Shown here piece after piece: positions 27,245 to 36,800 of a DNA stretch of 50,951 bases. The stretch is from Iodobacter sp. BJB302. Lineage in GTDB: Bacteria; Pseudomonadota; Gammaproteobacteria; Burkholderiales; Chitinibacteraceae. The stretch covers positions 1 through 50,951 of the forward strand of contig NZ_PDZG01000034.1 in NCBI RefSeq assembly GCF_002735645.1, read 5' to 3'. Under the pieces are notes generated by a model that saw only the letters and a program-made list of their open reading frames with translations, searched no databases and was not told the DNA's origin. Each line of letters begins with the position of its first letter. Position 1 is the first letter of the stretch. The translations under genes were made by a program, and so were the position numbers.

Positions 27245-27526
27245 TTAGCCTCTCCCTTCGCCGCCAACAACAAGGGCAAGATAAAAAGGGAACAAGCACA
27301 TGCAATTCATCGTGCTTGAAAAAGTGGATTGGGTGCATAGCTGTAATTCAAGGCAATATGCATGAGTGATCATGGCTAAAAGAATAAGCCCAAGTGTTAA
27401 GCCGAATGCGATAACAGCAGCGGCCAGCAGGAGAACAAAAAATGATTGAAAATCCTTATTGCGTAAGGAGTACCAGCTAAGGGGGATTCCAATTATGGGA
27501 ATAAACCAAGCAATAATGATGTCCAT
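27245..27526 (-). CDS. Small membrane protein (93 aa), unknown
   Basis: The 93-residue product is hydrophobic, with three candidate transmembrane segments: IIIAWFIPIIGIPLSWY, FFVLLLAAAVIAFGLTLGLI and, near the C-terminus, CMCLFPFYLALVVGG. It has four or more Cys in the second half. No family recognised. A weak ribosome-binding site precedes the ATG. Confidence 0.5.
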   Translation of the reverse strand: MDIIIAWFIPIIGIPLSWYSLRNKDFQSFFVLLLAAAVIAFGLTLGLILLAMITHAYCLELQLCTQSTFSSTMNCMCLFPFYLALVVGGEGRG

Positions 27527-27580
27527 TTAATTCTCTGTGATTGTAAATGCTTGTTGCCTCAATTGTTTAGTGTATATCTA

Positions 27581-27625
27581 AAACAAAACCCCGCATAAGC
27601 TATTAACTTACGCGGGGTTTTGTTT
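27581..27625 (-). terminator. Intrinsic terminator of lysS
   Basis: The 19-base arms (27581-27599 and 27607-27625) pair with one mismatch around CCCCGC/GCGGGG, with a 7-base loop. On the minus strand the right arm ends in a T-rich GGGGTTTTGTTT. It lies 22 bases after the lysS stop. Confidence 0.88.
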
Positions 27626-27646
27626 GTTCAGGCAAAAAGCTAAAAC

Positions 27647-29146
27647 TTACTCAGGGCGCATTTGCGGGAAGAGGATGACGTCGCGAATGCTTGGTGAGTC
27701 TGTCAGCAGCATCACTAAGCGATCAATACCAATACCACAGCCGCCGGTTGGTGGCATGCCGGATTCCAGTGCGCGGATGTAGTCTGCATCGAAATGCATG
27801 GCTTCATCGTCACCTGCGTCTTTTTGCTCGACTTGGGCCATAAAGCGTTCGGCCTGATCTTCCGGATCGTTCAGCTCGGAGTAACCATTGGCGTGTTCAC
27901 GGCCAACCATAAACAGCTCGAAGCGTTCGGTAATACCGGGCTTGCTGTCGTTGGCGCGGGCCAGCGGGGAGACTTCGGCCGGGTAGTCGATGATGAAGGT
28001 CGGCTCCCACAACTTGGCTTCGGTGTTTTCTTCAAACAGCGCCAGTTGCAATGCGCCAACGCCTGCGTTTGGCATTGGTTTGCCGCCTAAACGCACCACT
28101 TCTGCAGCCAGGAAGGCTTGATCGTTCAGTTGCTCGTCGGTGTATTCCGGGTTGTAAGCTTTGATCGAGCCTGCGATGGTGTAGCGGGCAAAAGGCTTGG
28201 ATAAATCGACTTCTTTGCCTTGATAGGTAATAACGGTGCTGCCCGTAGCCAGCAGGGCACAAGCGCGGATAATGCCTTCAGACATTTCCATCATGCGCTG
28301 GTAGTCGGCATACGCTTCGTAGAATTCGATCATGGTGAATTCTGGATTGTGGCGTGTGCTCATGCCTTCATTGCGGAAGGAGCGGTTAATTTCAAATACG
28401 CGCTCAAGGCCGCCAACGATCAGGCGTTTGAGGTAAAGCTCAGGCGCAATACGCAGGTAAAGTGGCATATCCAGCGCATTGTGGTGCGTTACAAATGGCT
28501 TGGCTGTTGCGCCGCCAGGGATGCCGTGCATCATTGGGGTTTCAACTTCCAGGTAGTTTTCGCCCACCATGTAATCGCGGATGCACTGCACGATTTTAGA
28601 GCGCTTGATAAAGGTGGCGCGGCTTAAATCGTTAGTGATTAAATCCAGATGGCGCTGACGGTAAATTTGTTCCTGGTCTGCAAGGCCATGGTGTTTATCC
28701 GGAAGAGGGCGCAGGGATTTAGTCAGTAAACGCAATTCTGTGACTTGGATCGAAAGCTCGCCGGTATTGGTTTTCATCAGCAGGCCACGGGCAGCAATGA
28801 TATCGCCCATATCCCATGACTTGAAGCTGTCGTAAACGTCTTCGCCCACTTTGTCTTTGCTGATGAAAAACTGAATACGGCCGGAAGAGTCTTGCACAGT
28901 GGCAAAGCTGGCCTTGCCCATTACGCGTTTAAGCATCATGCGGCCAGCAACGGCTACGCTGACTTGCGCTGCTTCCATGTCGGCTTTTTCAAACTCGCCA
29001 TACTTGGCTTGCAAATCGCCAGCCATGTTTTCCCGTTTAAAATCATTCGGGTAAGCCACGCCGGCAGCGCGCAGGGCAGTCAGCTTAGCGCGGCGTTCTG
29101 CGATAATCTGGTTTTCATCTTGCTGGATAATTTGTTCTTCAGCCAT
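27647..29146 (-). CDS. lysS: Lysyl-tRNA synthetase, class II
   Basis: The 499-residue enzyme charges tRNA-Lys. The N-terminal OB-fold anticodon domain spans about 60-165 ([15 protein letters not shown]). The class II core has motif 2 in [20 protein letters not shown] and motif 3 in [16 protein letters not shown]. The start at ATG 29146 gives [13 protein letters not shown], the usual opening. An in-frame extension to 29224 would be translated from the inverted repeat of the neighbouring element and is rejected. The repeat end is only eight bases upstream of the ATG, and no Shine-Dalgarno is visible in TATATAAAAATG. Upstream prfB is the normal operon partner. Confidence 0.96.
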   Translation of the reverse strand: MAEEQIIQQDENQIIAERRAKLTALRAAGVAYPNDFKRENMAGDLQAKYGEFEKADMEAAQVSVAVAGRMMLKRVMGKASFATVQDSSGRIQFFISKDKVGEDVYDSFKSWDMGDIIAARGLLMKTNTGELSIQVTELRLLTKSLRPLPDKHHGLADQEQIYRQRHLDLITNDLSRATFIKRSKIVQCIRDYMVGENYLEVETPMMHGIPGGATAKPFVTHHNALDMPLYLRIAPELYLKRLIVGGLERVFEINRSFRNEGMSTRHNPEFTMIEFYEAYADYQRMMEMSEGIIRACALLATGSTVITYQGKEVDLSKPFARYTIAGSIKAYNPEYTDEQLNDQAFLAAEVVRLGGKPMPNAGVGALQLALFEENTEAKLWEPTFIIDYPAEVSPLARANDSKPGITERFELFMVGREHANGYSELNDPEDQAERFMAQVEQKDAGDDEAMHFDADYIRALESGMPPTGGCGIGIDRLVMLLTDSPSIRDVILFPQMRPE

Positions 29147-29154
29147 TTTTATAT

Positions 29155-29206
29155 AAACCCAAATCTTGAACCACAGAGGGCACAGAGAACACGGAGGTTC
29201 ACGGAG
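29155..29206 (+). repeat. Left terminal inverted repeat of the GxxExxY unit
   Basis: It begins AAACCCAAATCTTGAACCAC and continues AGAGGGCACAGAGAACAC and GGAGGTTCACGGAG. The first 20 bases match the far repeat perfectly, and 49 of 52 match overall. Confidence 0.9.
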
Positions 29207-29213
29207 GAAACCC

Positions 29214-29585
29214 TTAAAGCACAATGCGTTTAATGCCGTGCTTTAATAATGTGGTATTGAAGTTAATCAACAAGCCAACCTTATGGCCACTTAGTCTTAA
29301 ATAAGTCAATAATTGCGCTTCATGTATCGCTAACAAATGATCGCAACTTTTTAATTCAACAATAACTTGCCCGCCAATCAGCAGATCAAGCCGAAATGCA
29401 TGCTCGACAATGGTGTTTTTGTAGTGGATTTTACAATCCACTTGTCGTTCCGCCGTCAGCCCGCGCAGAAATAGCTCATGGATTAAACATGTTTCATAGG
29501 CTGATTCAAGCAAGCCTGGCCCAAGATGGCGATGCACTTCAATGGCAGCTCCCAAAATATCGTCGGTTAACTCGCTCAATTGCAT
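29214..29585 (-). CDS. GxxExxY protein (PDDEXK_3, PD-(D/E)XK nuclease-fold)
   Basis: The 123-residue protein has the name-giving motif at residues 24-30 (GLLESAY, preceded by VHRHLGPG). A nuclease-like core follows, with Asp67 in FRLDLLIGG and Glu77-x-Lys79 in VIVELKS, fitting PD-(D/E)XK geometry, then the helix [12 protein letters not shown]. The family is widespread and its role is unknown; it is sometimes mis-annotated as an iron transporter or quinone enzyme component. GAGG lies six bases before the ATG. Its stop is eight bases from the left repeat, so the gene nearly fills the repeat-bounded unit. Confidence 0.9.
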   Translation of the reverse strand: MQLSELTDDILGAAIEVHRHLGPGLLESAYETCLIHELFLRGLTAERQVDCKIHYKNTIVEHAFRLDLLIGGQVIVELKSCDHLLAIHEAQLLTYLRLSGHKVGLLINFNTTLLKHGIKRIVL

Positions 29586-29708
29586 CAGAAACCTCTATGA
29601 AATGTGCCTTACAGCTTCTTGAGTATTTACATGTTGCGACGAGCCTTGGGGAGCGGTGTTAGGCAACAAAAAACGAAGAGCTGGCTTTAAATAAACCCTC
29701 ACGATTCT

Positions 29709-29760
29709 CTCCGTGAAACTCTGTGTTCTCTGTGCCCTCCGTGGTTCAAGATTTGGGTTT
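29709..29760 (-). repeat. Right terminal inverted repeat of the GxxExxY unit
   Basis: It is the complement of the left repeat, ending GTGGTTCAAGATTTGGGTTT at 29760. The three mismatches are at the 21st, 39th and 43rd positions counted from the outer end. Confidence 0.9.
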
Positions 29761-29767
29761 TAGAAAA

Positions 29768-30871
29768 TTAAACCCCGTGTTTCAGGCTGGCGGCGATGAA
29801 GCCTTCCAGGTCGCCGTCCATTACGCCCTTGATATTGCCAACTTCATAGCTGGTACGCAGGTCTTTGATGCGGCTTTGGTCGAACACATAAGAGCGAATC
29901 TGATGGCCCCAGCCGATGTCGGATTTGGTGGCTTCCAGTGATTGCTGCGCTTCCATGCGTTTACGCAGCTCCAGCTCATACAATTTGGCGCGCAGCATTT
30001 TCCATGCTTCGTCACGGTTTTTGTGCTGGGAGCGATCATTCTGGCATTGCACCACGGTATTGGTCGGGATGTGTGTCAGGCGAACCGCAGAATCGGTTTT
30101 ATTAATGTGCTGACCACCTGCGCCCGAAGCACGGTAGGTATCGGTACGCACATCGGCAGGATTGATTTCAATCTCGAAACTCTCGTCCACTTCCGGGTAA
30201 ACGAATACCGAAGCAAACGAGGTATGGCGGCGATTGTTTGAGTCGTACGGCGAGCAGCGAACCAGGCGGTGTACGCCGGTTTCAGTGCGCAAAAAACCGT
30301 AAGCGTAGTCGCCGGTCAGTTTGATCGTTGCCTGACTGATACCCACGATATCGCCGTCTGATTGCTCCATGACTTCAACGGTAAAGCCTTTACGCTCACC
30401 GTAGCGCACGTACATACGCAGCAACATGCCTGCCCAGTCTTGCGCCTCAGTGCCGCCTGCGCCCGATTGAATATCAATAAAGCAGGGCATAGGGTCCATC
30501 GGGTGATTAAACATCCGGCGGAATTCAAGCTCTTCAACACGGGCAGAAATGGCATCCACATCGTCCGATACGGCTTGCAGGGTGTCGAAGTCGCCTTCTT
30601 CCTTGCCCATATCGAATAAATCTTTGGCGTCACCAAGGCCTGCCAGAACTTCATCCAGCACCACAACCACGCCTTCAAGCGCTTTTCGTTCGCGGCCTAA
30701 TTCCTGCGCTTTTTTCTGATCGTTCCAGATATCCGGGTCTTCCATCAGGCGCACAACTTCTTCAAGCCGATCGCTTTTGCCGGGATAATCTAAGTATTTG
30801 CGTAGTTCTTCGCTGCGAGAAACCAGGTCTGCAACCCGGTTCTCGATCTGATTAAGCTGTTCTGCTTCCAT
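29768..30871 (-). CDS. prfB: Peptide chain release factor 2 (uninterrupted frame)
   Basis: RF2 (367 residues) recognises UGA and UAA stops and triggers peptide release. The peptidyl-transferase motif GGQ is at 252-254 in [14 protein letters not shown]. The stop-recognition tripeptide is SPY (207-209, codons at 30245-30253) where SPF is standard. Most prfB genes carry an in-frame UGA near codon 26 read by a programmed +1 shift; here the matching codons read CGC AAA TAC TTA GAT, with no stop and no upstream AGGGGG. It is followed on the same strand by the GxxExxY unit and then lysS. Confidence 0.95.
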   Translation of the reverse strand: MEAEQLNQIENRVADLVSRSEELRKYLDYPGKSDRLEEVVRLMEDPDIWNDQKKAQELGRERKALEGVVVVLDEVLAGLGDAKDLFDMGKEEGDFDTLQAVSDDVDAISARVEELEFRRMFNHPMDPMPCFIDIQSGAGGTEAQDWAGMLLRMYVRYGERKGFTVEVMEQSDGDIVGISQATIKLTGDYAYGFLRTETGVHRLVRCSPYDSNNRRHTSFASVFVYPEVDESFEIEINPADVRTDTYRASGAGGQHINKTDSAVRLTHIPTNTVVQCQNDRSQHKNRDEAWKMLRAKLYELELRKRMEAQQSLEATKSDIGWGHQIRSYVFDQSRIKDLRTSYEVGNIKGVMDGDLEGFIAASLKHGV

Positions 30872-31043
30872 GCCTGTGGCTTTGTCCCATTAAGACGGCT
30901 TGCAGCCTGTCGGTCTTATGCCAGGCAGGCTGCAAGCACTAAAGCGCGAAATTATACCGTGAGAGTGGCTCTCAGTGGGAGTATCAGATTGAAAATTGCT
31001 AAAAGTACATTTCCCGGTCCGGCTGCCGCGCGTTGTTTTGGGG

Positions 31044-31850
31044 CTAAGCCTGCGCAGAAAATTGCGGCATGCTTACTTGAATGGCGGTGGTGTTGCCACT
31101 GGCAGAGTAAATCATTGGCGCGTTTGCCGCTTTGGCTGCTTGTTCTAAAGCGGCGGTGGCTTTTTGCAGCGAGGTATCCATGGTTTTAATCGCATCCTGA
31201 TAAAGCGATTTATCCGTTTTGGATTCTCTTTTGCTTTTCTGGATTTCCAAAGCCAGAAGCAGCTTGGCTTTTTGCATGATTTTTTTTGCGTCTTCCAGAA
31301 AAGCTTTATCCTCAGCACTCATGCCCTTATTGGATGGCGACGCCATTTCATTATTTGATTTTTCAGCTTTCTCTTCTTTTTCGGTTTTTTCAGTCGCTTC
31401 GGCTTTTTCAGCCTTCTCTGCAATTTGCAATGCTTGCTCTGCGGCTTGCCCCGCTACTGCCCCGGCATTTTCTGTGCTGCCAGCTGCAGGTGCTGTTTGC
31501 GGGGCCGCTGCAGCCGGGCTGCCTCCTGAAATGAGCGGCGTTTGCACAGCGCTGCCGCCACTTACGCCTGCATATTCTGCAACAGCGGCCGCAATTTGCT
31601 TGGCCAGCCTGGCTGCTGCCGCGACATTGCTTTTGCCCACGCCTGCAAATTTCAACATGCCATCCAGCTGGCGTTTGAGCATATCCAGCCGTGCTTTGGC
31701 TGCACTTTTTCTGCTTGAAACCGGATCCCATTTCGGGATTTTAAAAGAGAAGCTGCTTTCCTGCGTCTGGCTGCCTTCGTTTTTTTCGCTGTGCGGGCGG
31801 GCGTTTAAGGGCTGGAGGAGTGTTTGGATAGAGTCGGCAGCAATTTTCAT
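31044..31850 (-). CDS. Ala/Glu/Lys-rich protein with coiled-coil character, unknown
   Basis: The 268-residue protein has no signal peptide. It divides into a basic N-terminal region with KSAAKARLDMLKRQLDGMLK, an Ala-rich linker (AAAAPQTAPAAGSTENAGA), a repetitive EKAEKAEATEKTEKEEKAEK tract, and a C-terminal helical region (EDKAFLEDAKKIMQKAKLLL). Similar architectures occur in proteins linked to flagella or filamentous regulators, but I cannot assign one. A 211-codon ORF on the other strand is a by-product of the repetitive composition. Confidence 0.65.
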   Translation of the reverse strand: MKIAADSIQTLLQPLNARPHSEKNEGSQTQESSFSFKIPKWDPVSSRKSAAKARLDMLKRQLDGMLKFAGVGKSNVAAAARLAKQIAAAVAEYAGVSGGSAVQTPLISGGSPAAAAPQTAPAAGSTENAGAVAGQAAEQALQIAEKAEKAEATEKTEKEEKAEKSNNEMASPSNKGMSAEDKAFLEDAKKIMQKAKLLLALEIQKSKRESKTDKSLYQDAIKTMDTSLQKATAALEQAAKAANAPMIYSASGNTTAIQVSMPQFSAQA

Positions 31851-32113
31851 ATAAAACCTTGATGAGAAAGCAAGTAGTCAGTCTTGTGCCTATATATCGA
31901 AGAAAAACCGTCAATCTTTAATGTGATTTGTAAAGATCGGTTTTTTGATGGCTCGCGATGCAATAGATCTGGCCTGAAGCAGTTTGCCATAATTGTATTT
32001 GTTGTAAATTTTTATAAAATGATTTGTCAGTAAAAAAACAAACTAAACCATGAAAATCTTTCGTTGAGCAACAGTAATGAGTAAGTGCTCTGCTACCCAG
32101 AGGAAACTCGCTC

Positions 32114-33752
32114 ATGTTATTTCTTCACCGCCTTAGTGTGCGTACCAAGTTGGTGTGCTTGTTTTTATGCTTAAACTTGCTCACGGTACTGTCGTTTTCC
32201 ATTCATACCTATCTTCAAAGCTCTGAACAAGCTGTGGCCCTGATTGACAGCCGCCTGAATGCCGCTGCGCGCGCTGTGCCTACCTTGCTGGGTGAAGCCT
32301 TTTTTTTCCTCAATGTTTACCGAGGGCAGTGTAAGCAAGGCGCAAATGGCCGCAAATGCTCTTAAGCTGGATCATTACGCCAGGCCGCTGGAGGTGAAAT
32401 ACCTCTACCTTTTATGGCAAAAAGAGGATGGCGTTTATTATCTGGCCGATGGCGCAGGGGAGCAGGAGGTGGCTGCGGGTAAATTCAGCCAGCACCTGGA
32501 AAAATACAATCCCAGCGAGGGCGTTTTACGTGCTTTCAGCCGCAATAGCATTGAATACGACGAATACACCGATAAATATGGCACCTTCCGCTCGGTATTT
32601 ATCCCGCTGCAGCACAAAGGCCAGCATATTTTGCTGGCAGCAGATGTGCCGCTGCAGGCCGCTATGCAAAGCCGTAATGATGCACTAAAAGAAACGCTGC
32701 TAATTGGCGTGGTGTCCTTACTGGTGGGGGCGATTATTTCTTGGTTTTTAGCTAATTTGCTTGGCCGCTCTATTTTAGGGATTGCCAATCATATATCCCG
32801 TCAGGCTCAGGACCATAATCTGTCTACTGAGCTGAAGCCACGCGGACAAGATGAAGTCGCCACCATTGCCCGCAGCTTTAATCATCTTTGCTCGGCATTC
32901 AGCAGCACTTTAAGAGAAGTTGCTGATAATGCGCTTGATACTGTTAAAAGTGCAGAAAGCGTGCGGCAAAGTGCTTTGTTTGTGCGGGATGCAGCCAGTA
33001 AGGGCCAGCACTATCTGGCCGATATCGCACACCGCTCCGGCCATATCGGGCAATTGTCTGCGGGCAGCCGGGAAATGCTGGGCCAGGTACAGCTGCAATT
33101 AAGCGGCGTAGATCAGGAGATGGCAGGCTCTGGCACTGCGGTGAAAGAAATGACATCGGGCATGGCCGATCATGTGGCCGCCAACCGCCAGCTGGCGCAG
33201 CGTTTTAAAGCGCTCTCTACCGATGTGCAAAGCATTACCGTGATTTTGCAGCGCATTTCAGGTATTTCTGAGCAAACCAATTTACTGGCACTTAACGCCG
33301 CAATTGAAGCGGCCAGGGCTGGTGAGGCAGGGCGCGGCTTTGCCGTGGTGGCCGATGAAGTCAGAAAACTGGCGGGGCAAACGCAGGCAACGCTTTCAGA
33401 AACTGATCTTTTTGTGGGCACGCTCACCCATTCCATTCATGAAACAGCCAGCATCATTACGCAGCATGCCGATGAGGCCGACCGGCTTTCCGGCGCATCG
33501 GATCTGGTAGAAAGCGCGCTGGAAAAAACCCGTGGACTGCTCAGCCAGTTGCGCCATGCCTTTGCCCAAAGCGTCAGCCAGAGTGAATCCATCAGCGATT
33601 CGGTGGGCGATATGCATACCGATCTCAAAGAGCTTGAAATCAATGTGCGTCAAAACACCGAAGAAGCCGACCGCCTTTCTGCCGAAGCGGTCAGTCTGGA
33701 AAACACCTCGCGGCTGTTAAATCAATCGCTGGTGAGCTTTAAGCTGGGTTAG
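32114..33752 (+). pseudogene. Methyl-accepting chemotaxis protein, reading frame broken at a T8 tract
   Basis: Two overlapping frames make one chemoreceptor. The first starts at ATG 32114 (AGAGGA nine bases upstream) with transmembrane segment VCLFLCLNLLTVLSF and a periplasmic helix, and goes out of frame at eight T residues (32300-32307). With seven Ts it would continue as [12 protein letters not shown] into the second frame, which runs to 33752. That part has a Cache-like ligand domain ([18 protein letters not shown]), a second membrane segment ([17 protein letters not shown]), a HAMP domain and the signalling hairpin [20 protein letters not shown]. It could be a pseudogene, phase-variable, rescued by slippage, or a sequencing error. 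Confidence 0.85.
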
Positions 33753-33812
33753 TGTTTTCATTCTGCTTAATGCCCGAAGGCGTTATTTCGGGCAATGCCC
33801 GTGTTTCGCATA

Positions 33813-33846
33813 AAAAAATGCGGCCCCTCACAGGGCCGCATTTTTT
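33813..33846. terminator. Bidirectional intrinsic terminator between mcp and gdh
   Basis: AAAAAATGCGGCCC and GGGCCGCATTTTTT are perfect 14-base complements around CTCACA. The T/A runs on both sides make it work in both directions, for the chemoreceptor gene and the convergent glutamate dehydrogenase gene. Confidence 0.93.
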
Positions 33847-33873
33847 ATAAAGAGAGCCTGAGCTCTGCTTTCT

Positions 33874-36800
33874 TTATACCGCCAGGCGATGACGGATTTC
33901 GCGTAATGCTGCAGACATCATGGCGAGATCTGGCGCGAGTGTTTTCATTTCTTCAAACATTCTGCGGCAGTGGGCTATGGCTGTTTCCTGGCTTTGCAAC
34001 CATGATTCAACCCGCACACTTGGCGCAGCACCAGGGCTGAGCTCCAGCGCGGCGCTGGTCAGCGCGATATGAGCGCGCTGCAGATCATCGCGGCAAGCCA
34101 GGCGTGCCAGCGTTTGCCAGTGGTTGGTGCGTGGCAATTGCTCAATCAGGCTGTGCAGCCAGTCCAGCTCCAGCGCGTCACCCAGGGCAAAGTGAATGGT
34201 GGCTACGGCATCCACATCAGCGGCTTGTTTTTTGGTGAGCAGCGCGATATTAAGCAGCTGCGTTGCACCATCAAGGCAAGCGCTTTGTTTGGCCAGTGCA
34301 GCAGGTACGCCTGCAGCCAGCCAGCTTTGGGTGATTTCCACCTGCTTGGCCGAGCCCGCATACCACTCAGGCAATTGCGGCAACAGCGCCGGGATGGTCC
34401 CTTTCAGCTCGCGGATCAGCTCTGCGTAATCTGGCAGGGTGTCCTGATTTTGCACCAGCCAGCGTGTTGCATGCTCCAGCTGACGGCGCTCGCGCAGCAG
34501 CATAGCGTATTGCATGGATGCCGGAATGCTGTTGTCCAGCGATTCGATGGCAACAAAGCGGGCTTCGCTGTCCAGTAGCTCGGTGGCGTCGTACCATGCA
34601 CGCACAATCGTGGCTGGGGAAAGCTCGGTTTCCTCAGAAAGACGGAAGACAAAGCTGATACCCATGCGGTTGATGGTGCGGTTGGTCAGCTCATTGGCCA
34701 CAATTTCACGGCGCAATGGGTGCTCGCCCAAGCGATCACCAAAGCGATCCACCAGCGGTTTAGGGAAGTAAGCCGCCAGCAGATTGTCCCAATCCGGGCT
34801 GTCTGGCAAATCACTTGCCAGCAAGTCCTGGAACAATGCCATTTTTGCGTAGGCCAGTAATACCGCCAGTTCCGGACGCTCTAAGCCCTTGCCTTCTTGC
34901 TGACGCACGGCGATTTGTGTGTCGGTGGGCAAGAATTCAATGCGGCGGGATAGGCGGCCGCTTTTCTCCAGTGCCTGCATAAAGCGCTGATGCACAGGCA
35001 AGAGCGAGGCCGTTTGCTGGTATTCCAGGCTGATGGCTTCGGTTTGCAGATAGTTATCACGCAGAACCAGCTCGCCCACTTCATCGGTCATTGAGGCCAG
35101 CAGATCGTTACGTTGCTTCATGGTCAGATCGCCACCGGCCATAATGCGGCCCAGCAGAATCTTGATATTCACTTCGTGATCGGAGCAATCCACACCGGCC
35201 GAGTTATCAATCGCATCGGTATGCACGCGGCCACCGTGAGCAGCGTATTCCACGCGGCCCAGCTGGGTGAAGCCCAAATTGCCGCCTTCGGCGATTACTT
35301 TGCAGCGGAATTCCTTACCGTCGATACGTACTGCATCGGTACCGCGATCGTTGGCTTCAGCTGGCGTTTGGGTGGATGCCTTCCCGTATGTACCAATCCC
35401 GCCGTTGTAGAACAAATCAACCGGCGCTTTCAGCATGGCGCGGATCAGCTCGTTTGGCTCCAGCTCGTCAGCTTCGATGTCCAGAATGGCTTTAACTTCG
35501 GCCGACAGCGGGATGGTTTTGGCATTGCGCGGCCAGACACCGCCACCTGCAGAAATCAGCTCTGCGTTGTAATCCGCCCATGAAGAGCGGGGCAGATTAA
35601 ACAAGCGTTCGCGTTCTTTAAACGACGCGGCAGGATCCGGATTTGGATCCAGGAAAATATGGCGGTGATCGAACGCCCCCAGAAGCTTGGTGTGTTCGCT
35701 GCGCAGCAGGCCGTTACCAAATACGTCGCCGGACATATCGCCCACGCCGATGACGGTAAATTCATCGGTACGGGTGTTAATGCCCAACTCACGGAATTGG
35801 CGCTCTACCGAAACCCATGCACCCTTGGCGGTAATGCCCATTTTCTTGTGGTCGTAGCCTACCGAGCCGCCCGAAGCAAAAGCATCATCCAGCCAGAAGC
35901 CATAATCGCGTGAAATACCGTTAGCGATATCAGAGAATGTAGCCGTGCCCTTATCTGCAGCCACCACCAGGTAAGGATCATCCTCATCCAGGCGGCGTAC
36001 TTGCGGTGGATGAACCACTTGGCCCGCTACTAAGTTATCGGTTAAATCGAGCAGACCACGGATAAAGTTTTTGTAGCACTCAATGCCGCGTGTCATTAGA
36101 GTTTCGCGATCGCTTGGTGGGTTTTTCACCACAAAGCCACCTTTGGAGCCCACCGGCACAATGACGGTGTTCTTTACCATCTGTGCTTTTACAAGGCCCA
36201 GCACTTCGGTGCGGAAGTCTTCGCGGCGGTCAGACCAGCGCAAGCCACCACGCGCTACCTTACCGCCGCGTAAATGCACGCCTTCCATTTCTGGTGAGTA
36301 AACGAAAATTTCAAATAGCGGCACAGGCTGCGGCATATTCGGAATACGCGCCGATTCAATCTTGAACGAGGTGTAGGACTTGCTCTTGCCTTCAGCATCC
36401 AGCTGGAAAAAGTTGGTGCGTACAGTAGCCAGAATCGCGGCCAGCAGGCTGGAGAGAATGCGCTCCTCATCCACGCTGGATTGATTGGCGCAAGCCTGGC
36501 GAATTTCTTCGGCCAGAATATCCGCCACGCCAGGTGCGCTGGTGGATGGATCGTGCGACATCACAAACAGCGCAGCCAGCTGGCCGCTCAGCTTGCCGTG
36601 GCGCAACAGGCAATCGGCAATGATTTCAATACCGTATTTCAGATTCACCTGACGCATATAGCATGAATAAGCACGCAAAATCAGCACTTCGCGCCAAGCC
36701 AGACCAGCCCCCAGAATCAGACGGTTAAAGCTGTCGTTCTCGCATGCGCCTTCAAAAATAGCGGCAAAGGCAGCAATCAGGCGCTCACGGTCGATGCTGT

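Larger units (their letters stand above)
29155..29760. mobile_element. 606-bp inverted-repeat-bounded unit carrying a GxxExxY gene
   Basis: The unit is bounded by 52-bp inverted repeats (29155-29206 and 29709-29760) that differ at only three positions. It contains one gene (29214-29585, minus) and about 120 bases of other sequence (29586-29708). It lies exactly between the prfB stop (seven bases away) and the lysS start (eight bases away), a pair that is normally adjacent. There is no transposase, so if mobile it is non-autonomous. No clear target-site duplication was seen. Its identity as a mobile unit is an inference from the structure. Confidence 0.65.

Noticed and set aside
29147-29224. 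N-terminal extension of LysS by 26 residues.
   Set aside because: The extension is encoded by the inverted repeat of the neighbouring unit, and LysS family members start at MAEEQ.
31219-31854. A 211-codon ORF on the plus strand opposite the Ala/Glu/Lys-rich gene.
   Set aside because: Its Phe/Ser/Ala repeats are the mirror of the EKAEK tract, and it has no ribosome-binding site. The minus-strand frame has normal protein features.
31918-32115. Minus-strand ORF of 65 codons upstream of the chemoreceptor gene.
   Set aside because: It ends at the mcp start, lacks a ribosome-binding site and reads through the presumed promoter region.
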